A stretch of DNA of 64,000 nt, taken from positions 62,001-126,000 of the forward strand of contig NZ_JACVOY010000006.1 of NCBI RefSeq assembly GCF_018882185.1, read 5' to 3'. The position numbers and the translations under genes are program-made. Shown here in pieces: positions 48,315 through 64,000 of the stretch (position 1 is the first letter of the stretch; every line of letters begins with the position of its first letter). The DNA comes from Polynucleobacter sp. AP-Latsch-80-C2. Its GTDB lineage: Bacteria > Pseudomonadota > Gammaproteobacteria > Burkholderiales > Burkholderiaceae. Below the pieces are notes generated by a model that saw only the letters and a list, made by a program, of their open reading frames with translations, was not told the DNA's origin and ran no database searches.

Positions 48315-49586
48315 ATGCAAACTCAACTCGCCCCTCAATTTGCCAATACCCCAGAAGGGATAGAGGCAGCTCGCATCCTAGGCAAATGTGTTCACTGTGG
48401 TTTTTGTACGGCAACCTGCCCTACCTATCAAATACTGGGTGATGAACTCGATGGTCCGCGTGGACGCATCTATCTGATCAAGCAAATTGCTGAAGGCCAG
48501 GCGCCTACTGAAAAAACGCGTCTTCATTTAGATCGCTGTCTGACTTGCCGCAATTGTGAAAGCACTTGTCCAAGCGGTGTTCAATATGGCAACTTAATTG
48601 ATATCGGACGCAAATGGGCAGAAGAAAACACGCCCGAGCGACCTCTTGGACAGAGATTAACTCGTTGGGCTCTTAAAGAAGGTCTCACAAAACCAGCTTT
48701 ATTTAATTCTGCAATGGCTTTAGGACGATTGGTACGACCACTTATGCCTAGCGGGGTAAAGCGCAAGATTCCAGAACTGAAAAATAAAGCGCTGGCAGCA
48801 TCCACCAATCCATATACAAGACCAAGCGCTAACCATGCGCGCAAAATGCTATTGCTAGAGGGGTGTGTGCAACCTGGAATGCTACCCAATATCAACTCGG
48901 CGACAGCCCGTGTATTGGATGCACTAAAGATAGAGTTGATCAGCGCTCCCAATGCGACCTGCTGCGGAGCTTTACGCTACCACCTCAACGATCAAAGTGG
49001 CGGTCTCGATAACGCGAGACAAAATATCGATGCTTGGTGGCCTCTGGTCGACCAAGGTGTTGAAGCGATTGTGATGACCGGATCTGGCTGTGGCGTCATG
49101 GTGAAAGACTATGGTCACCTCCTTGCCAACGATCTAAAATATGCAGAAAAAGCCAAAATCATTTCTGAGTTGACTAAGGATATTTCAGAAATATTACCTA
49201 GCTTACAAACTGAATTAGTTCAACTCATCGGCAACGATCCAAAGCCAGGCGTGGTGTACCACCCTCCCTGCACCCTGCAACATGGCCAACAAATTCGCGG
49301 AAAAGTAGAGGGTCTGCTCTCGAGTATTGGCATCGGAGTACGTTTATGTGCCGATAGTCATCTGTGCTGCGGTTCTGCTGGAACCTATTCAGTCACCCAG
49401 CCCGAACTTTCCGAGCAATTACGCAAAAATAAATTAGCGCATTTGAATACTGCGTGCGAAGAATTTGATGCCGATGTCATTGTTTCAGGAAATATTGGCT
49501 GCATTACGCACCTACAGCAAGACAATAAGCCTGTTTTGCATTGGATTGAAATTGTGGATCAGCTCCTGAGTAAACAAGCGTCTTAA
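48315..49586 (+). CDS. glcF: glycolate oxidase iron-sulfur subunit GlcF
   Basis: Electron-transfer subunit, 423 residues. Two 4Fe-4S motifs are complete: C25, C28, C31 and C35 (CVHCGFCTATCP) and C75, C78, C81 and C85 (CLTCRNCESTCP). Two CCG (cysteine-rich) domains follow, with TCCGALRYH around residue 215 and LCCGSAGTYS around 350. No regulator glcC or accessory glcG is adjacent. Its stop overlaps the next start codon (TAATG), so the operon probably extends into the yggS-like gene and proC. Confidence 0.95.
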   Translation: MQTQLAPQFANTPEGIEAARILGKCVHCGFCTATCPTYQILGDELDGPRGRIYLIKQIAEGQAPTEKTRLHLDRCLTCRNCESTCPSGVQYGNLIDIGRKWAEENTPERPLGQRLTRWALKEGLTKPALFNSAMALGRLVRPLMPSGVKRKIPELKNKALAASTNPYTRPSANHARKMLLLEGCVQPGMLPNINSATARVLDALKIELISAPNATCCGALRYHLNDQSGGLDNARQNIDAWWPLVDQGVEAIVMTGSGCGVMVKDYGHLLANDLKYAEKAKIISELTKDISEILPSLQTELVQLIGNDPKPGVVYHPPCTLQHGQQIRGKVEGLLSSIGIGVRLCADSHLCCGSAGTYSVTQPELSEQLRKNKLAHLNTACEEFDADVIVSGNIGCITHLQQDNKPVLHWIEIVDQLLSKQAS

Positions 49587-50311
49587 TGAACTCCATCATA
49601 GCTAACCTTATGCAAGTTCGGCAGCGTATTGAACTTGCTACCTTGGCTGCAAAACGCGAGCCTGAAGATGTTGAACTATTGGCGGTGAGCAAAACCTTTC
49701 CAGCAAGGGCCATTGAAGAGGCAATGCATGCCGGTCAATCTGCGTTTGGCGAAAACTATGTGCAAGAAGCCGTTGAAAAAATTGTCCAGCTCGAAAAACT
49801 GCGTCCTTGGTTAGTGTGGCACTTTATTGGTCCGCTCCAAAGCAATAAAACGAGAGAGGTGGCAGAACATTTTGATTGGGTTCACAGTATTGATCGCCTC
49901 AAAATTGCAGAACGCCTATCTTCTCAGCGTGGTGAATTTCCCAATATGGCGCCTTTGCAACTGTGCATCCAGGTCAATGTCAGTGACGAGGATAGTAAGA
50001 GCGGTGTACCCCTTGCGCAAGCTGAAGCCCTTTGTAATGAAGTTTCAAAATTGCCCAATGTCGTTCTCAGGGGCTTAATGGCGATTCCGGCTCCTAACCC
50101 TGACACCGCATTACAGCATCAAGCCTTTGCCGCTGTAAGAGAATGCTTTGTTGGTATTTTGGCAGCCCATTCCGTGGATCCAGGCTTCCAATTTTTTGAC
50201 ACCCTCTCCATGGGCATGTCTGACGACTTAGAGTCAGCCATTGCTGAAGGTAGTACGATGGTTCGCGTAGGAACGGCCATTTTTGGGAAGCGGGATAAAA
50301 TTAACGCATGA
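49586..50311 (+). CDS. YggS family pyridoxal phosphate homeostasis protein
   Basis: A TIM-barrel PLP-binding protein (PLPBP/YggS) that buffers PLP and affects amino acid pools; no catalysis is known. It has 241 residues. The PLP lysine is in LLAVSKTFP (about residue 36), followed by FGENYVQEA, WHFIGPLQSNK, and SMGMSDDLESAIAEGSTMVRVGTAIFG near the C terminus. It overlaps glcF upstream and proC downstream (ATGA). yggS-proC is a very common pair. Confidence 0.95.
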   Translation: MNSIIANLMQVRQRIELATLAAKREPEDVELLAVSKTFPARAIEEAMHAGQSAFGENYVQEAVEKIVQLEKLRPWLVWHFIGPLQSNKTREVAEHFDWVHSIDRLKIAERLSSQRGEFPNMAPLQLCIQVNVSDEDSKSGVPLAQAEALCNEVSKLPNVVLRGLMAIPAPNPDTALQHQAFAAVRECFVGILAAHSVDPGFQFFDTLSMGMSDDLESAIAEGSTMVRVGTAIFGKRDKINA

Positions 50312-51165
50312 GCTCAAAGACCAATACCAACGCACATATCACCTTCATCGGCGGCGGTAATATGGGCCGCGCCCTCATTAGTGGCCTATTGGCAAATGGC
50401 TTTAATGCCAATCAAATATCTGTTGTGGAAGCAAATACGGCTACTGCACAAAATCTTCAGAATGATTTCAAGATACAAATTATTAATGCCTTAGAAAACA
50501 TTGCATTTGATTTTTCTAAAAATAATATTGTCGTAATGGCGATCAAGCCACAAGACTTTAATGTGGTTGCTAAAGGATTAGCGCCCAAACTAAAACATGC
50601 ATCTGCACCAAGCCCATTAGTTCTCAGCATTGCTGCTGGGATTCGCCTGGGAGATATGGGCCGTTGGTTAGATCAAAAACGTTGCGTGCGTGCCATGCCA
50701 AATACTCCCGCCCTCATTGGCAAAGGTATTACTGGTCTTTTTGCTAACACCGATATCCATGCAGATGATCGTGCCTTAGCCGAAACGATATGCAAGGCAG
50801 TTGGTCAATCCGTTTGGGTTGCAGATGAAAAGTTGATGGATGCCGTCACCGCTGTTTCAGGTAGCGGCCCAGCTTATGTATTTGCATTCTTAGAAGCCAT
50901 GCAATCTGCTGGAGAAAAATTAGGCTTAGATACACAAACTGCTCGCAAGCTAGCATATGCCACTCTTGAGGGTGCCACACAGCTGGCTCAAAACTCGAGT
51001 GAATCAGCCAGCGTATTGCGCGAGAGAGTCACATCTAAAGGCGGCACTACAGCCGCTGCTCTAGAAGTTTTATCTCAAGATGGCTGGCATGGCATTTTAG
51101 AAAAAGCCATTGCTGCGGCAGATCAGCGCGGCAAAGTCATGGGTGATGAATTGGGTAAGAGCTAA
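50308..51165 (+). CDS. proC: pyrroline-5-carboxylate reductase
   Basis: Reduces pyrroline-5-carboxylate to proline with NAD(P)H. It has 285 residues. The Rossmann motif FIGGGNMGRALISGL is near residue 12, AIKPQDF near 86, and the C-terminal signature AVSGSGPAYVFAFLEAM with RERVTSKGGTTAAALE is intact. It overlaps the yggS-like gene by ATGA and converges on ubiA. Confidence 0.97.
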   Translation: MSSKTNTNAHITFIGGGNMGRALISGLLANGFNANQISVVEANTATAQNLQNDFKIQIINALENIAFDFSKNNIVVMAIKPQDFNVVAKGLAPKLKHASAPSPLVLSIAAGIRLGDMGRWLDQKRCVRAMPNTPALIGKGITGLFANTDIHADDRALAETICKAVGQSVWVADEKLMDAVTAVSGSGPAYVFAFLEAMQSAGEKLGLDTQTARKLAYATLEGATQLAQNSSESASVLRERVTSKGGTTAAALEVLSQDGWHGILEKAIAAADQRGKVMGDELGKS

Positions 51166-51172
51166 GCTCCCA

Positions 51173-52036
51173 CTAATTCAGACTCAATCCCAGCACAATT
51201 CCTAAGAATAAAAATCCGCCCAACCAATTGTTGTGACGAAAGGCTTGAAAGCACTCTTCTCGTTTGCGAGTAGAAACCAGCTTCAAGTGATAGATGGCAC
51301 AAGCTAATGCCGCAAACCAGCCGATCAAGAAGTAATTACTCAAACACGCTAAATTAGCCACCCACAGCTGACTGAGAAACAAGATGGCGTAGCTCAGGCC
51401 AATCCCAAGGACATCGTAGCGACCAAAGGTGATGGCTGAAGTTCGCAAACCCAGTCGAATGTCGTCATCTCTATCAACCATCGCATAAGCGGTATCGTAT
51501 GCAATGGCCCAAAAAATATTGCCGATGAATAAAATCCAAGCCTCCAAAGGAATGAAATCCAAGACAGCAGCGTAAGCCATCGGAATACCAAAACCAAATG
51601 CAATTCCCAGAACAGCCTGAGGCATTGCAAAAAATCGTTTTGTAAAAGGGTAAATAAAGGCAACGAGCAAAGCTAGAACAGACAACTGTTTAGTAAAGGC
51701 ATTAAGCGGTTGTATCAACCAGAATGCGAGCAAAGCCAAGACCAGCGCCACACCCACTGCCTCTTTACCGGAGATCTTGCCACTGGTTACCGGACGTCCT
51801 TGCGTTCGCATCACATGCCGATCAAAGTCTCGATCAGCATAGTCGTTAATGGCGCAACCAGCGCTGCGCATTAAAAAGGTGCCGACAACAAAGATCAGCA
51901 ATATAGAAATATCGGGTACACCACTACTCGCAAGCCACAATGCCCATAGCGTAGGCCACAAGAGTAAGAGCGTTCCAATCGGTTTATCCAACCTAATCAG
52001 GTACGCATAAGAAGTGAGACGGTCAATCAAAGCCAT
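51173..52036 (-). CDS. ubiA: 4-hydroxybenzoate polyprenyltransferase
   Basis: Membrane prenyltransferase that attaches the polyprenyl tail to 4-hydroxybenzoate in ubiquinone synthesis. It has 287 residues with about eight hydrophobic helices. The first Asp-rich motif is [12 protein letters not shown] (about 65-76) and the second [13 protein letters not shown] (about 185-197); the start [20 protein letters not shown] is typical. GATAAT (52048-52043) ends 6 bases before the ATG and no Shine-Dalgarno is seen. recG ends 10 bases upstream on the same strand, so it may also be read through from there. The partner ubiC is not here. Confidence 0.95.
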   Translation of the reverse strand: MALIDRLTSYAYLIRLDKPIGTLLLLWPTLWALWLASSGVPDISILLIFVVGTFLMRSAGCAINDYADRDFDRHVMRTQGRPVTSGKISGKEAVGVALVLALLAFWLIQPLNAFTKQLSVLALLVAFIYPFTKRFFAMPQAVLGIAFGFGIPMAYAAVLDFIPLEAWILFIGNIFWAIAYDTAYAMVDRDDDIRLGLRTSAITFGRYDVLGIGLSYAILFLSQLWVANLACLSNYFLIGWFAALACAIYHLKLVSTRKREECFQAFRHNNWLGGFLFLGIVLGLSLN

Positions 52037-52046
52037 AGCGCAATTA

Positions 52047-54116
52047 TCACGCCTTTAGAAACTCAGCACGCGATCCCAGCCAGCGCTCTAAGTGGCGCTC
52101 TACGATGTCGGCATGATCGGCTAAGAGACGATCTGCGGCTTGTTGCGCCAACTCAATCAGCCATGCATCACGTTGTAAATCCACAAAACGCAACATCGCA
52201 TCGCCCGACTGCTTAGCCCCCAACAACTCACCAGGACCCCTAAGCGATAGATCTCGCTCGGCAATCACAAAACCATCTGAGACTTCGCGCAAGGTTTGTA
52301 GGCGTTCTTTAGCCGCCATCGAAAGTGGCTCTGCATACATCAAGATACAAACCGAATCAGCCGATCCCCTGCCGACTCGTCCACGCAATTGATGTATTTG
52401 GGCATAGCCAAAGCGCTCCGCATGCTCAATGACCATTAATGCCGCATTAGGTACATCTACTCCAACCTCAATGACGGTAGTAGCTACCAATAATTGAATC
52501 TCATTTGCCTTAAATGCTGCCATCACCGCTGCTTTTTCTTCTGCTTTTAGTCGCCCATGCACCAGTCCCACTTTAAAACTTGGCAAGGCTTGGGTTAACT
52601 GCTCAAAACTTTCAACCGCTGTTTGCAACTGAAGTGCTTCTGACTCTTCAATTAAGGGGCATACCCAATAAGCCTGCAGGCCTTTTTCTAGCCAACTTTG
52701 CAAGCCACTAATGACTTCATCACGACGGCTGGCTTTCACCACCTTGGTAGTGATGGGTTTGCGTCCTGGAGGAAGTTCATCAATCACAGAGACGTCTAAA
52801 TCTGCGTAGTAAGTCATTGCGAGTGTGCGCGGTATTGGCGTAGCCGACATCATTAACTGATGGCAGTAGAACAATTCAGAGCCAAGACGTTGTTGAATTT
52901 CCAAACGCTGGCGAACTCCAAAGCGATGCTGCTCATCTATTACCGCCAAACCTAATTTAGAAAAGTGCACGCTCTCCTGAATCAAGGCATGAGTCCCAAT
53001 AATGAGCTGAGCTTCACCGTTTTCAATCATTTCTTGAGCGAGTCTTTTTTCTTTTGCTTTCAAGCTACCGGATAACCAAGCAATCTTCACACCCAAGGGC
53101 TCAAACCATTCTTTCATCTTGAGAAAATGTTGCTCAGCCAAGATCTCCGTTGGCGCCATCACAGCAGCCTGATATCCATGATCCATCACTCGTGCAGCCG
53201 CCAGGGCAGCCACAACCGTCTTACCGCTACCGACATCCCCTTGCAATAATCTGTTCATCGGGAATGATTTCGATAGGTCATTTCCAATCTCAGTCCAGAC
53301 GCGATCTTGTGCGGCAGTTAAGGTGAACGGCAATACCTTGAGGAGTCCAGCTTCAATACTGGTTTGATCTTTTCCCAATTTGGCAAAACTAGGAGCATGA
53401 CGTTCTCTGCGAATCGCGTGAGCTCGCTTTAAAGAAATTTGTTGAGCGAGTAACTCTTCAAACTGCACACGACGCCACGCTGGATGTGTCCGCTCTAGCA
53501 ATGCTTGGGTATTGGCATCGGCTGGAGGTTGATGCAAATAAGTAATAGCCGCTTGTAGGCTTGGCCAGTCATTACTTGGAAGCAACTGAGTCATTAATTG
53601 CTTTGGCAAGAACTCTGCCAAACTCTCCCGCAAACTTGGATCACGCAATGCTTGTGTGACAGCTTTGCGAATAATAGTTTGGGAAATACCAGCACTAGCG
53701 GGATATACCGGAGTAAGGCTCATCGGCAGGGGTGCGTCTGGAGCAAGCGCCCGCACAGTAGGATGAACCATCTCGGAACCCTGAAATCCATCCCGTATTT
53801 CGCCACGTACTCGCACATGGGTGCCAACCGCCATTTGTTTTTGCTGGCTAGGATAAAAGTTCAGAAATCGTAGTTGGAGGGTTTGGGAGTCATCTTCAAT
53901 CGTGACCACCATCTGTCTTCTGGGTCTAAAGAGCACTTGATTGCGGATCACTACGCCCTGAGTTTGAACAGAATTGAACCTGCCATGGCTAATGGCCTCC
54001 TCAATCGTCAGCAACTCTGTTTCATCTTCATAACGAGATGGAAGATGCAAAGCAAGGGCCATGGGACTGTCTAAACCCATTTTTTGGAGTGAAGTTGGCG
54101 CTTGTTTACTAGTCAT
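52047..54116 (-). CDS. recG: ATP-dependent DNA helicase RecG
   Basis: Remodels stalled replication forks and Holliday junctions. The ATG at 54116 gives 689 residues; GAG lies 9 bases before it, and the earlier ATG at 54152 would overlap queA. Parts in order: the wedge/OB domain ([13 protein letters not shown], then [13 protein letters not shown]), Walker [12 protein letters not shown], Walker B variant [13 protein letters not shown], motif [15 protein letters not shown], and the C-terminal RGRVGRG with the TRG-like tail. It diverges from queA. Confidence 0.96.
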   Translation of the reverse strand: MTSKQAPTSLQKMGLDSPMALALHLPSRYEDETELLTIEEAISHGRFNSVQTQGVVIRNQVLFRPRRQMVVTIEDDSQTLQLRFLNFYPSQQKQMAVGTHVRVRGEIRDGFQGSEMVHPTVRALAPDAPLPMSLTPVYPASAGISQTIIRKAVTQALRDPSLRESLAEFLPKQLMTQLLPSNDWPSLQAAITYLHQPPADANTQALLERTHPAWRRVQFEELLAQQISLKRAHAIRRERHAPSFAKLGKDQTSIEAGLLKVLPFTLTAAQDRVWTEIGNDLSKSFPMNRLLQGDVGSGKTVVAALAAARVMDHGYQAAVMAPTEILAEQHFLKMKEWFEPLGVKIAWLSGSLKAKEKRLAQEMIENGEAQLIIGTHALIQESVHFSKLGLAVIDEQHRFGVRQRLEIQQRLGSELFYCHQLMMSATPIPRTLAMTYYADLDVSVIDELPPGRKPITTKVVKASRRDEVISGLQSWLEKGLQAYWVCPLIEESEALQLQTAVESFEQLTQALPSFKVGLVHGRLKAEEKAAVMAAFKANEIQLLVATTVIEVGVDVPNAALMVIEHAERFGYAQIHQLRGRVGRGSADSVCILMYAEPLSMAAKERLQTLREVSDGFVIAERDLSLRGPGELLGAKQSGDAMLRFVDLQRDAWLIELAQQAADRLLADHADIVERHLERWLGSRAEFLKA

Positions 54117-54146
54117 CGTTAAAATCTCATACCTGATGGTAATGCT

Positions 54147-56347
<2,201 letters not shown>

Positions 56348-56479
56348 TAGCCCTACAAGGGCGTAGCCCCCTCCAAATCACCTCCAAAGCCCCACACAGT
56401 TTAGAATTGCGGGTTTACGGCTTTGCTTAAAAGCCTAAAACTAAAGCAGTTTCCAAATAGTCTTTAACGGAGGTTTTGT
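56348..56479 (+). promoter_or_regulatory. intergenic region tgt-yajC with strong yajC ribosome binding site
   Basis: 132 bases. A GCCCT/AGGGC hairpin (56350-56362) follows tgt without a T-run. GGAGG at 56469-56473, 6 bases before the yajC ATG, is the strongest ribosome binding site in the window. I could not assign a promoter. Confidence 0.5.
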
Positions 56480-56806
56480 ATGTGGATTAGTAACGCTTTT
56501 GCCCAGGCACCAGCTGCGGGCGCAGATTCAAGTGGTTTGATGAGCTTTCTTCCCCTGGTTTTGATGTTTGCAGTTTTGTACTTCATCATGATTCGCCCAC
56601 AAATGAAGCGTCAAAAAGAAACTAAAGCAATGCTCGGAGCATTAGCAGTTGGCGATGAAGTAGTTACTGTTGGCGGCATCATGGGCAAAGTCACTGCATT
56701 AAAAGATGATGTAGTCACTGTTGAAATTGCTGCCGGCACTGCAGTGCAGATGCAAAAAGGTGCTATCACCACAGTTTTGCCAAAAGGCACATTGAAGTCC
56801 GCTTAA
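56480..56806 (+). CDS. yajC: preprotein translocase subunit YajC
   Basis: Small inner-membrane partner of SecDF. It has 108 residues with one transmembrane helix (about 22-40, LPLVLMFAVLYFIMIRPQMK), the hallmark FIMIRPQMKRQKE and a cytoplasmic domain with GDEVVTVGGIMGKV. It heads the yajC-secD-secF operon. Confidence 0.96.
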   Translation: MWISNAFAQAPAAGADSSGLMSFLPLVLMFAVLYFIMIRPQMKRQKETKAMLGALAVGDEVVTVGGIMGKVTALKDDVVTVEIAAGTAVQMQKGAITTVLPKGTLKSA

Positions 56807-56831
56807 TTAGTTAGTTAAAAAGTATCTCAAT

Positions 56832-58691
56832 ATGAATCGCTACCCTCTCTGGAAATACCTGGTTATCGCCGTTGCTTTACTGATCGGCGGACTGTATTCA
56901 TTACCCAATTTCTATGGTGAGGCGCCTGCGGTTCAAGTCTCGTCCGCCAAACCAACCATCAAGGTTGATTTGGCGACACAGTCTCGTGTTGAAAAAATTC
57001 TGTCAGAAGCTGACATCGCCAACACCGGTATCTTTTTTGAAGCAACCGGTAATGTTGGCTCTATTAAAATTCGTTTTAACAATACCGATATTCAACTGCG
57101 TGCTCGTGATCTCTTGCAGCAGAAATTAAATATCGATCAAAACGACCCCAACTTTACTGTTGCACTCAACCTACTCTCTAATACCCCGGGCTGGCTAAAT
57201 GCACTCAATGCCCTCCCAATGCCCTTAGGTCTTGACCTGCGTGGCGGTGTTTACTTCTTGCTGCAGGTAGACATGAAGGGTGCAGTCCAAAAGAAAGTGA
57301 CTTCATTAGCAAGCGATATTCGCACTCAATTGCGCGATAAGAATGTGCGCCACCAAGGCATTGAGCGCGGTACCGATTCCATCACTATTAATTTTGGTAG
57401 CACAACCGAAGCTGATGCAGCACGCTCAGTGCTGATGACTAGCCAGCCAGAATTAATTTGGCAAGTAAAGCCTACTGGCCTCTCACCAAAATTACTTGGT
57501 GAATTTAAGCCAGCCGCATTAAAAGAAATTCAAGATAACGCTGTTAAGCAAAACATCATCACTTTAAACAAGCGCGTTAATGAGTTAGCCGTTAAAGAAC
57601 CTGTGATTCAGCAACAAGGTGCAGAGCGCATCGTTGTGCAATTACCTGGCGTACAAGATACTGCGCGCGCCAAAGACATCATTGGACGCACTGCAACCCT
57701 CGAGTCACGTCTAGCGGATCCGATTGTTTCTACGATTGGCATTGGCGAAACACCGCCTCCTGGCATGGATGTGTTCCGCTTTGGCGAAACCCGTCAAGGT
57801 GTTTTCAAGAAATCCGTGATTTTCAGTGGTGATCGCATTACAGATGCAAGTGCTGGCTTTGATCAAAACCAAAGACCTGCAGTCAACATCTCCTTGGACG
57901 CTGCTGGCGGCCGAGTGATGCAAGAAGTAACTCGTGAAAACATTGGTAAGCCGATGGGCATGATTCTCTTTGAAAAAGGCAAGGGTGAAGTACTCACGAT
58001 TGCCACGATTCAAGGAGAATTTGGCTCTAAATTCCAAATTACTGGTCAACCAACTACTGCAAGCGCGAATGACTTAGCACTCTTGCTTCGCGCAGGCTCA
58101 CTAGCTGCTCCAATGGAGATTATTGAAGAGCGCACTATTGGACCAAGCTTGGGTGCCGAAAACATTGAGAAGGGCTTCAAATCCCTATTAATCGGCTTTA
58201 CTGCTATCGCGATTTTCATGATGGTCTACTACCTGCTCTTTGGCTTTTTCTCAGTGATTGCTCTAGCAGTCAACTTGCTCTTATTGATCTCTGTTCTATC
58301 CATGTTGCAGGCAACCCTTACCCTACCTGGTATTGCGGCGATGGCCTTGGCACTTGGTATGGCGATTGACTCCAACGTATTGATTAACGAACGTATTCGT
58401 GAAGAGTTGCGCAATGGTGCTAGCCCACAGACTGCAATTGCAGTAGGCTTTGATAAAGCCTGGGCAACTATTTTGGACTCTAACGTCACCACCTTGATTG
58501 CTGGTCTGGCATTGCTTGCTTTCGGATCAGGCCCGATCAAAGGATTTGCGGTAGTTCACTGTCTTGGTATTTTGACCTCGATGTTCTCAGCAGTCTTCTT
58601 CTCACGTGGCCTTGTCAACCTTTGGTACGGCAGACATAAAAAGATTCAGAAACTCGCTATTGGCCAAGTTTGGCGCCCACAGGAGAAATAA
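56832..58691 (+). CDS. secD: protein translocase subunit SecD
   Basis: RND-type subunit that uses the proton gradient to pull proteins through SecYEG. It has 619 residues with six membrane helices; one is N-terminal and the rest are after about residue 450. Motifs are LGLDLRGGVYFLLQVD (about 133-148), the large periplasmic P1 domain, and GIAAMALALGMAIDSNVLINERIREEL in helix 4. secF follows after 3 bases. Confidence 0.97.
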   Translation: MNRYPLWKYLVIAVALLIGGLYSLPNFYGEAPAVQVSSAKPTIKVDLATQSRVEKILSEADIANTGIFFEATGNVGSIKIRFNNTDIQLRARDLLQQKLNIDQNDPNFTVALNLLSNTPGWLNALNALPMPLGLDLRGGVYFLLQVDMKGAVQKKVTSLASDIRTQLRDKNVRHQGIERGTDSITINFGSTTEADAARSVLMTSQPELIWQVKPTGLSPKLLGEFKPAALKEIQDNAVKQNIITLNKRVNELAVKEPVIQQQGAERIVVQLPGVQDTARAKDIIGRTATLESRLADPIVSTIGIGETPPPGMDVFRFGETRQGVFKKSVIFSGDRITDASAGFDQNQRPAVNISLDAAGGRVMQEVTRENIGKPMGMILFEKGKGEVLTIATIQGEFGSKFQITGQPTTASANDLALLLRAGSLAAPMEIIEERTIGPSLGAENIEKGFKSLLIGFTAIAIFMMVYYLLFGFFSVIALAVNLLLLISVLSMLQATLTLPGIAAMALALGMAIDSNVLINERIREELRNGASPQTAIAVGFDKAWATILDSNVTTLIAGLALLAFGSGPIKGFAVVHCLGILTSMFSAVFFSRGLVNLWYGRHKKIQKLAIGQVWRPQEK

Positions 58692-58694
58692 GTC

Positions 58695-59665
58695 ATGGAA
58701 TTTTTTCGCATCAAAAAAGATATTCCATTTATGCGCCATGCATTGGTGCTTAATGCGATTTCTCTCATCACCTTCTTAGCAGCAGTCTTTTTCCTCTGGC
58801 ATAACGGTTTACATCTTTCTATCGAATTTACCGGCGGTACCGTAATGGAGGTGAGCTATCCCCAAACAGCTCCGCTCGATTCCATCCGCACTAAAGTAGA
58901 AAAGTTAGGCTATGCAGATACGCAGATTCAAAACTTTGGTAGCTCACGCGATGTGATGATTCGTCTGCCATTACAAAAAGATGCTGAAGGTAAACTGATT
59001 TCTTCTGCCGATCAAAGCACTGCGGTAATGCAAGCGCTTGACCCAAGCGCTACTGGCGTTAAGCTTCAGCGCGTTGAGTTCGTAGGTCCGCAAGTTGGTC
59101 AAGAATTGGCTATTGACGGTCTGAAAGCGCTGATCTTTGTGATCATTGGCATCGTGGTGTATCTCTCATTCCGCTTTGAGTGGAAATTCGCTTTAGCCGG
59201 CATCATCGCGAACTTACATGACATTGTGATCATCTTGGGCTTCTTTGCCTTTTTCCAGTGGGAGTTTTCACTCTCAGTGCTCGCTGCAGTGTTGGCAGTC
59301 TTAGGCTACTCCGTAAACGAGTCTGTGGTGATCTTTGACCGTATTCGCGAAAACTTCCGCAAGTACCGCAAGATGAACACGCGCGAAATTATTGATAACG
59401 CAATTACCAGCACCATCAGCCGTACCGTTATTACTCACGGTAGTACTGAAATGATGGTTCTAGCGATGTTGATATTTGGTGGCCCAACCCTGTTCTACTT
59501 TGCGTTGGCACTGACCATTGGTATTTTGTTTGGTATTTACTCTTCAGTATTCGTTGCCGCAGCCTTGGCAATGTGGCTGGGTGTCACCCGCGAAGATTTA
59601 GTCAAGGGCGACAAAAAACCAGATGACAACTCCCGCAACGACGACCCTAACTTTGGTGCTAGAGT

Positions 59666-59669
<4 letters not shown>
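58695..59669 (+). CDS. secF: protein translocase subunit SecF
   Basis: Partner of SecD, 324 residues, six helices. The SecF signature SIEFTGGTVMEVSY is near residue 35, and GYSVNESVVIFDRIRENFR (about 210-230) marks helix 4, with the conserved Asp needed for proton use. The short hydrophilic tail ends near the converging waaA gene, with a 4-base overlap of the coding ends. Confidence 0.97.
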
Positions 59670-63104
<3,435 letters not shown>

Positions 63105-63114
63105 GTTTTAATTT

Positions 63115-64000
63115 TTAGGCGGAAATAATTCCGCCACCCAGACAAATATCACCGTCGTATAAAACGGCTGATTGCCCTGGTGTGACTGCCCACTGTGCAT
63201 CCGGAAAACTTAATGCAAAACTGAGTGGTCCTTCTTTGCCACCACTGATTGCGCAAGCAGAATCGCTTTGACGGTAACGCGTCTTCGCCGAATAATTTCC
63301 TGAAGCCGGTGCACTTCCTGCAACCCAACTTGCATCAATTGCTTCAAGCCTGTTAGCCAATAACCATGGGTGTTCATGGCCTTGCGCCACATAGAGAGTG
63401 TTGTTTGCGACATCCTTGCGCGCCACATACCAAGCATCGCCATTACCGTCCTGGCTACCGCCTAGTCCAATGCCTTTGCGCTGTCCCAAGGTAAAGAAAG
63501 CCAAACCCATATGTTCACCAACTACTTTACCTTCTGGCGTCTTAATAGGACCAGGCGTAGTTGGTAGATAACGGTTTAAGAATTCTCTAAAAGGACGTTC
63601 GCCAATAAAGCAAATTCCGGTGGAATCTTTTTTGCGTGCATTCGGTAAAGCAATTTTTTCTGCAATCTCGCGCACCTCGGTTTTTGGAATTTCTCCAAGC
63701 GGAAATAAAACATTTGCTAATTGACTTTGCGTCAAGCGATGTAAAAAGTAACTTTGATCTTTGCTAGCATCCACCGCTTTTAATAATTGCACTTTGCCAG
63801 CTACATGACGCACTCTGGCATAGTGACCGGTAGCAATCGCATCAGCACCCAAACTCATCGCGTGATCTAAGAATGCTTTGAACTTGATTTCGGCATTACA
63901 AAGGACATCGGGATTGGGGGTTCGCCCTGCGGCATATTCACGCAAAAAGTCGGCAAAGACTCTTTCACGGTATTCAGCGGCAAAGTTCACTACCTCGACA
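63115..64000 (-). CDS. mnmA: tRNA-specific 2-thiouridylase MnmA, 5' end outside window
   Basis: Thiolates U34 in tRNAs for Lys, Glu and Gln. The frame runs open past the window edge; about 295 C-terminal codons are present of a family near 360-370, so the N-terminal P-loop lies outside. Both catalytic cysteines are visible: one in [15 protein letters not shown] and the other in [19 protein letters not shown] and the [12 protein letters not shown] loop lie between or just after, and the C-terminal beta barrel is complete. A GGCGGAA/TTCCGCC hairpin (63118-63135) covers the last codons. Confidence 0.96.
   Translation of the reverse strand, partial: VEVVNFAAEYRERVFADFLREYAAGRTPNPDVLCNAEIKFKAFLDHAMSLGADAIATGHYARVRHVAGKVQLLKAVDASKDQSYFLHRLTQSQLANVLFPLGEIPKTEVREIAEKIALPNARKKDSTGICFIGERPFREFLNRYLPTTPGPIKTPEGKVVGEHMGLAFFTLGQRKGIGLGGSQDGNGDAWYVARKDVANNTLYVAQGHEHPWLLANRLEAIDASWVAGSAPASGNYSAKTRYRQSDSACAISGGKEGPLSFALSFPDAQWAVTPGQSAVLYDGDICLGGGIISA

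Noticed and set aside
63118..63135. GGCGGAA/TTCCGCC hairpin as an mnmA terminator
   Set aside because: It lies inside the last mnmA codons and is followed on the minus strand by A-rich rather than T-rich DNA; termination there is not supported.

Overview
This window looks like a stretch of core chromosome from a betaproteobacterium of the Burkholderiales, and Polynucleobacter or a close freshwater relative fits best. The reasons are the gene order (ileS-lspA, argF next to a DUF3579 gene, hrcA-hemH-grpE-dnaK-dnaJ, hda-HAD-pcnB-folK-panB, queA-tgt-yajC-secD-secF), protein sequences typical of that order, moderate GC, and very tight packing. No gap between genes exceeds about 300 bases. The genus assignment is inferred from pattern recognition; no search was run. 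I see no tRNA, rRNA, insertion sequence, prophage, CRISPR array or toxin-antitoxin module.

Layout. 1-4.8 kb: ileS (5' end outside), lspA, coaBC, dut. 4.85-7.5 kb: an acidic amino acid/dicarboxylate symporter and aspA, whose frame is broken near its 3' end. 7.6-11.6 kb: a small histone-H1-like gene, clpA, clpS, a cold-shock gene and a secreted DUF192 protein. 11.6-14.7 kb: ppnP, argG, argF, DUF3579. 14.8-19.3 kb: rpsT, murJ, a SirB1-type protein, a DedA membrane protein, miaA. 19.3-25.7 kb: purM, a PerM-type permease, hda, a HAD phosphatase, pcnB, folK, panB. 25.7-31.8 kb: the heat-shock block dnaJ, dnaK, grpE, hemH, hrcA, with two sigma-32 promoters readable in the DNA. 31.9-45 kb: nadK, recN, glnE, a giant YhdP/AsmA-like protein, a nitrilase-family amidase, tldD, a DAHP synthase. 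45-51.2 kb: a cobalamin adenosyltransferase diverging from glcDEF (glycolate oxidase), then a YggS-type PLP protein and proC. 51.2-64 kb: ubiA, recG, queA, tgt, yajC-secD-secF, waaA, purB, a glutathione S-transferase and the 3' part of mnmA.

Functionally this is housekeeping: translation and tRNA modification (ileS, miaA, queA, tgt, mnmA, rpsT), envelope building and protein export (lspA, murJ, waaA, yhdP, secDF-yajC), protein quality control (clpSA, DnaK system, hrcA, tldD), cofactor synthesis (coaBC, panB, folK, nadK, hemH, ubiA, ATR), amino acid and nucleotide metabolism, and genome maintenance (recN, recG, hda, dut). Catabolic capacity appears as glycolate oxidase and an aspartate uptake/deamination pair.

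I did not find an obviously new multi-gene system. The most unusual signal is regulatory. At least a dozen genes at the start of transcription units carry a TATAAT-like hexamer only 5-7 bases before the start codon and lack a clear Shine-Dalgarno sequence, which suggests widespread leaderless mRNAs. Other items worth checking are the aspA frameshift, the paired sigma-32 promoters, a GGGGT-rich clpS/cspA intergenic region, an inverted repeat centred on the DAHP synthase -10 box, and a permease that seems to lack its usual first membrane helix.
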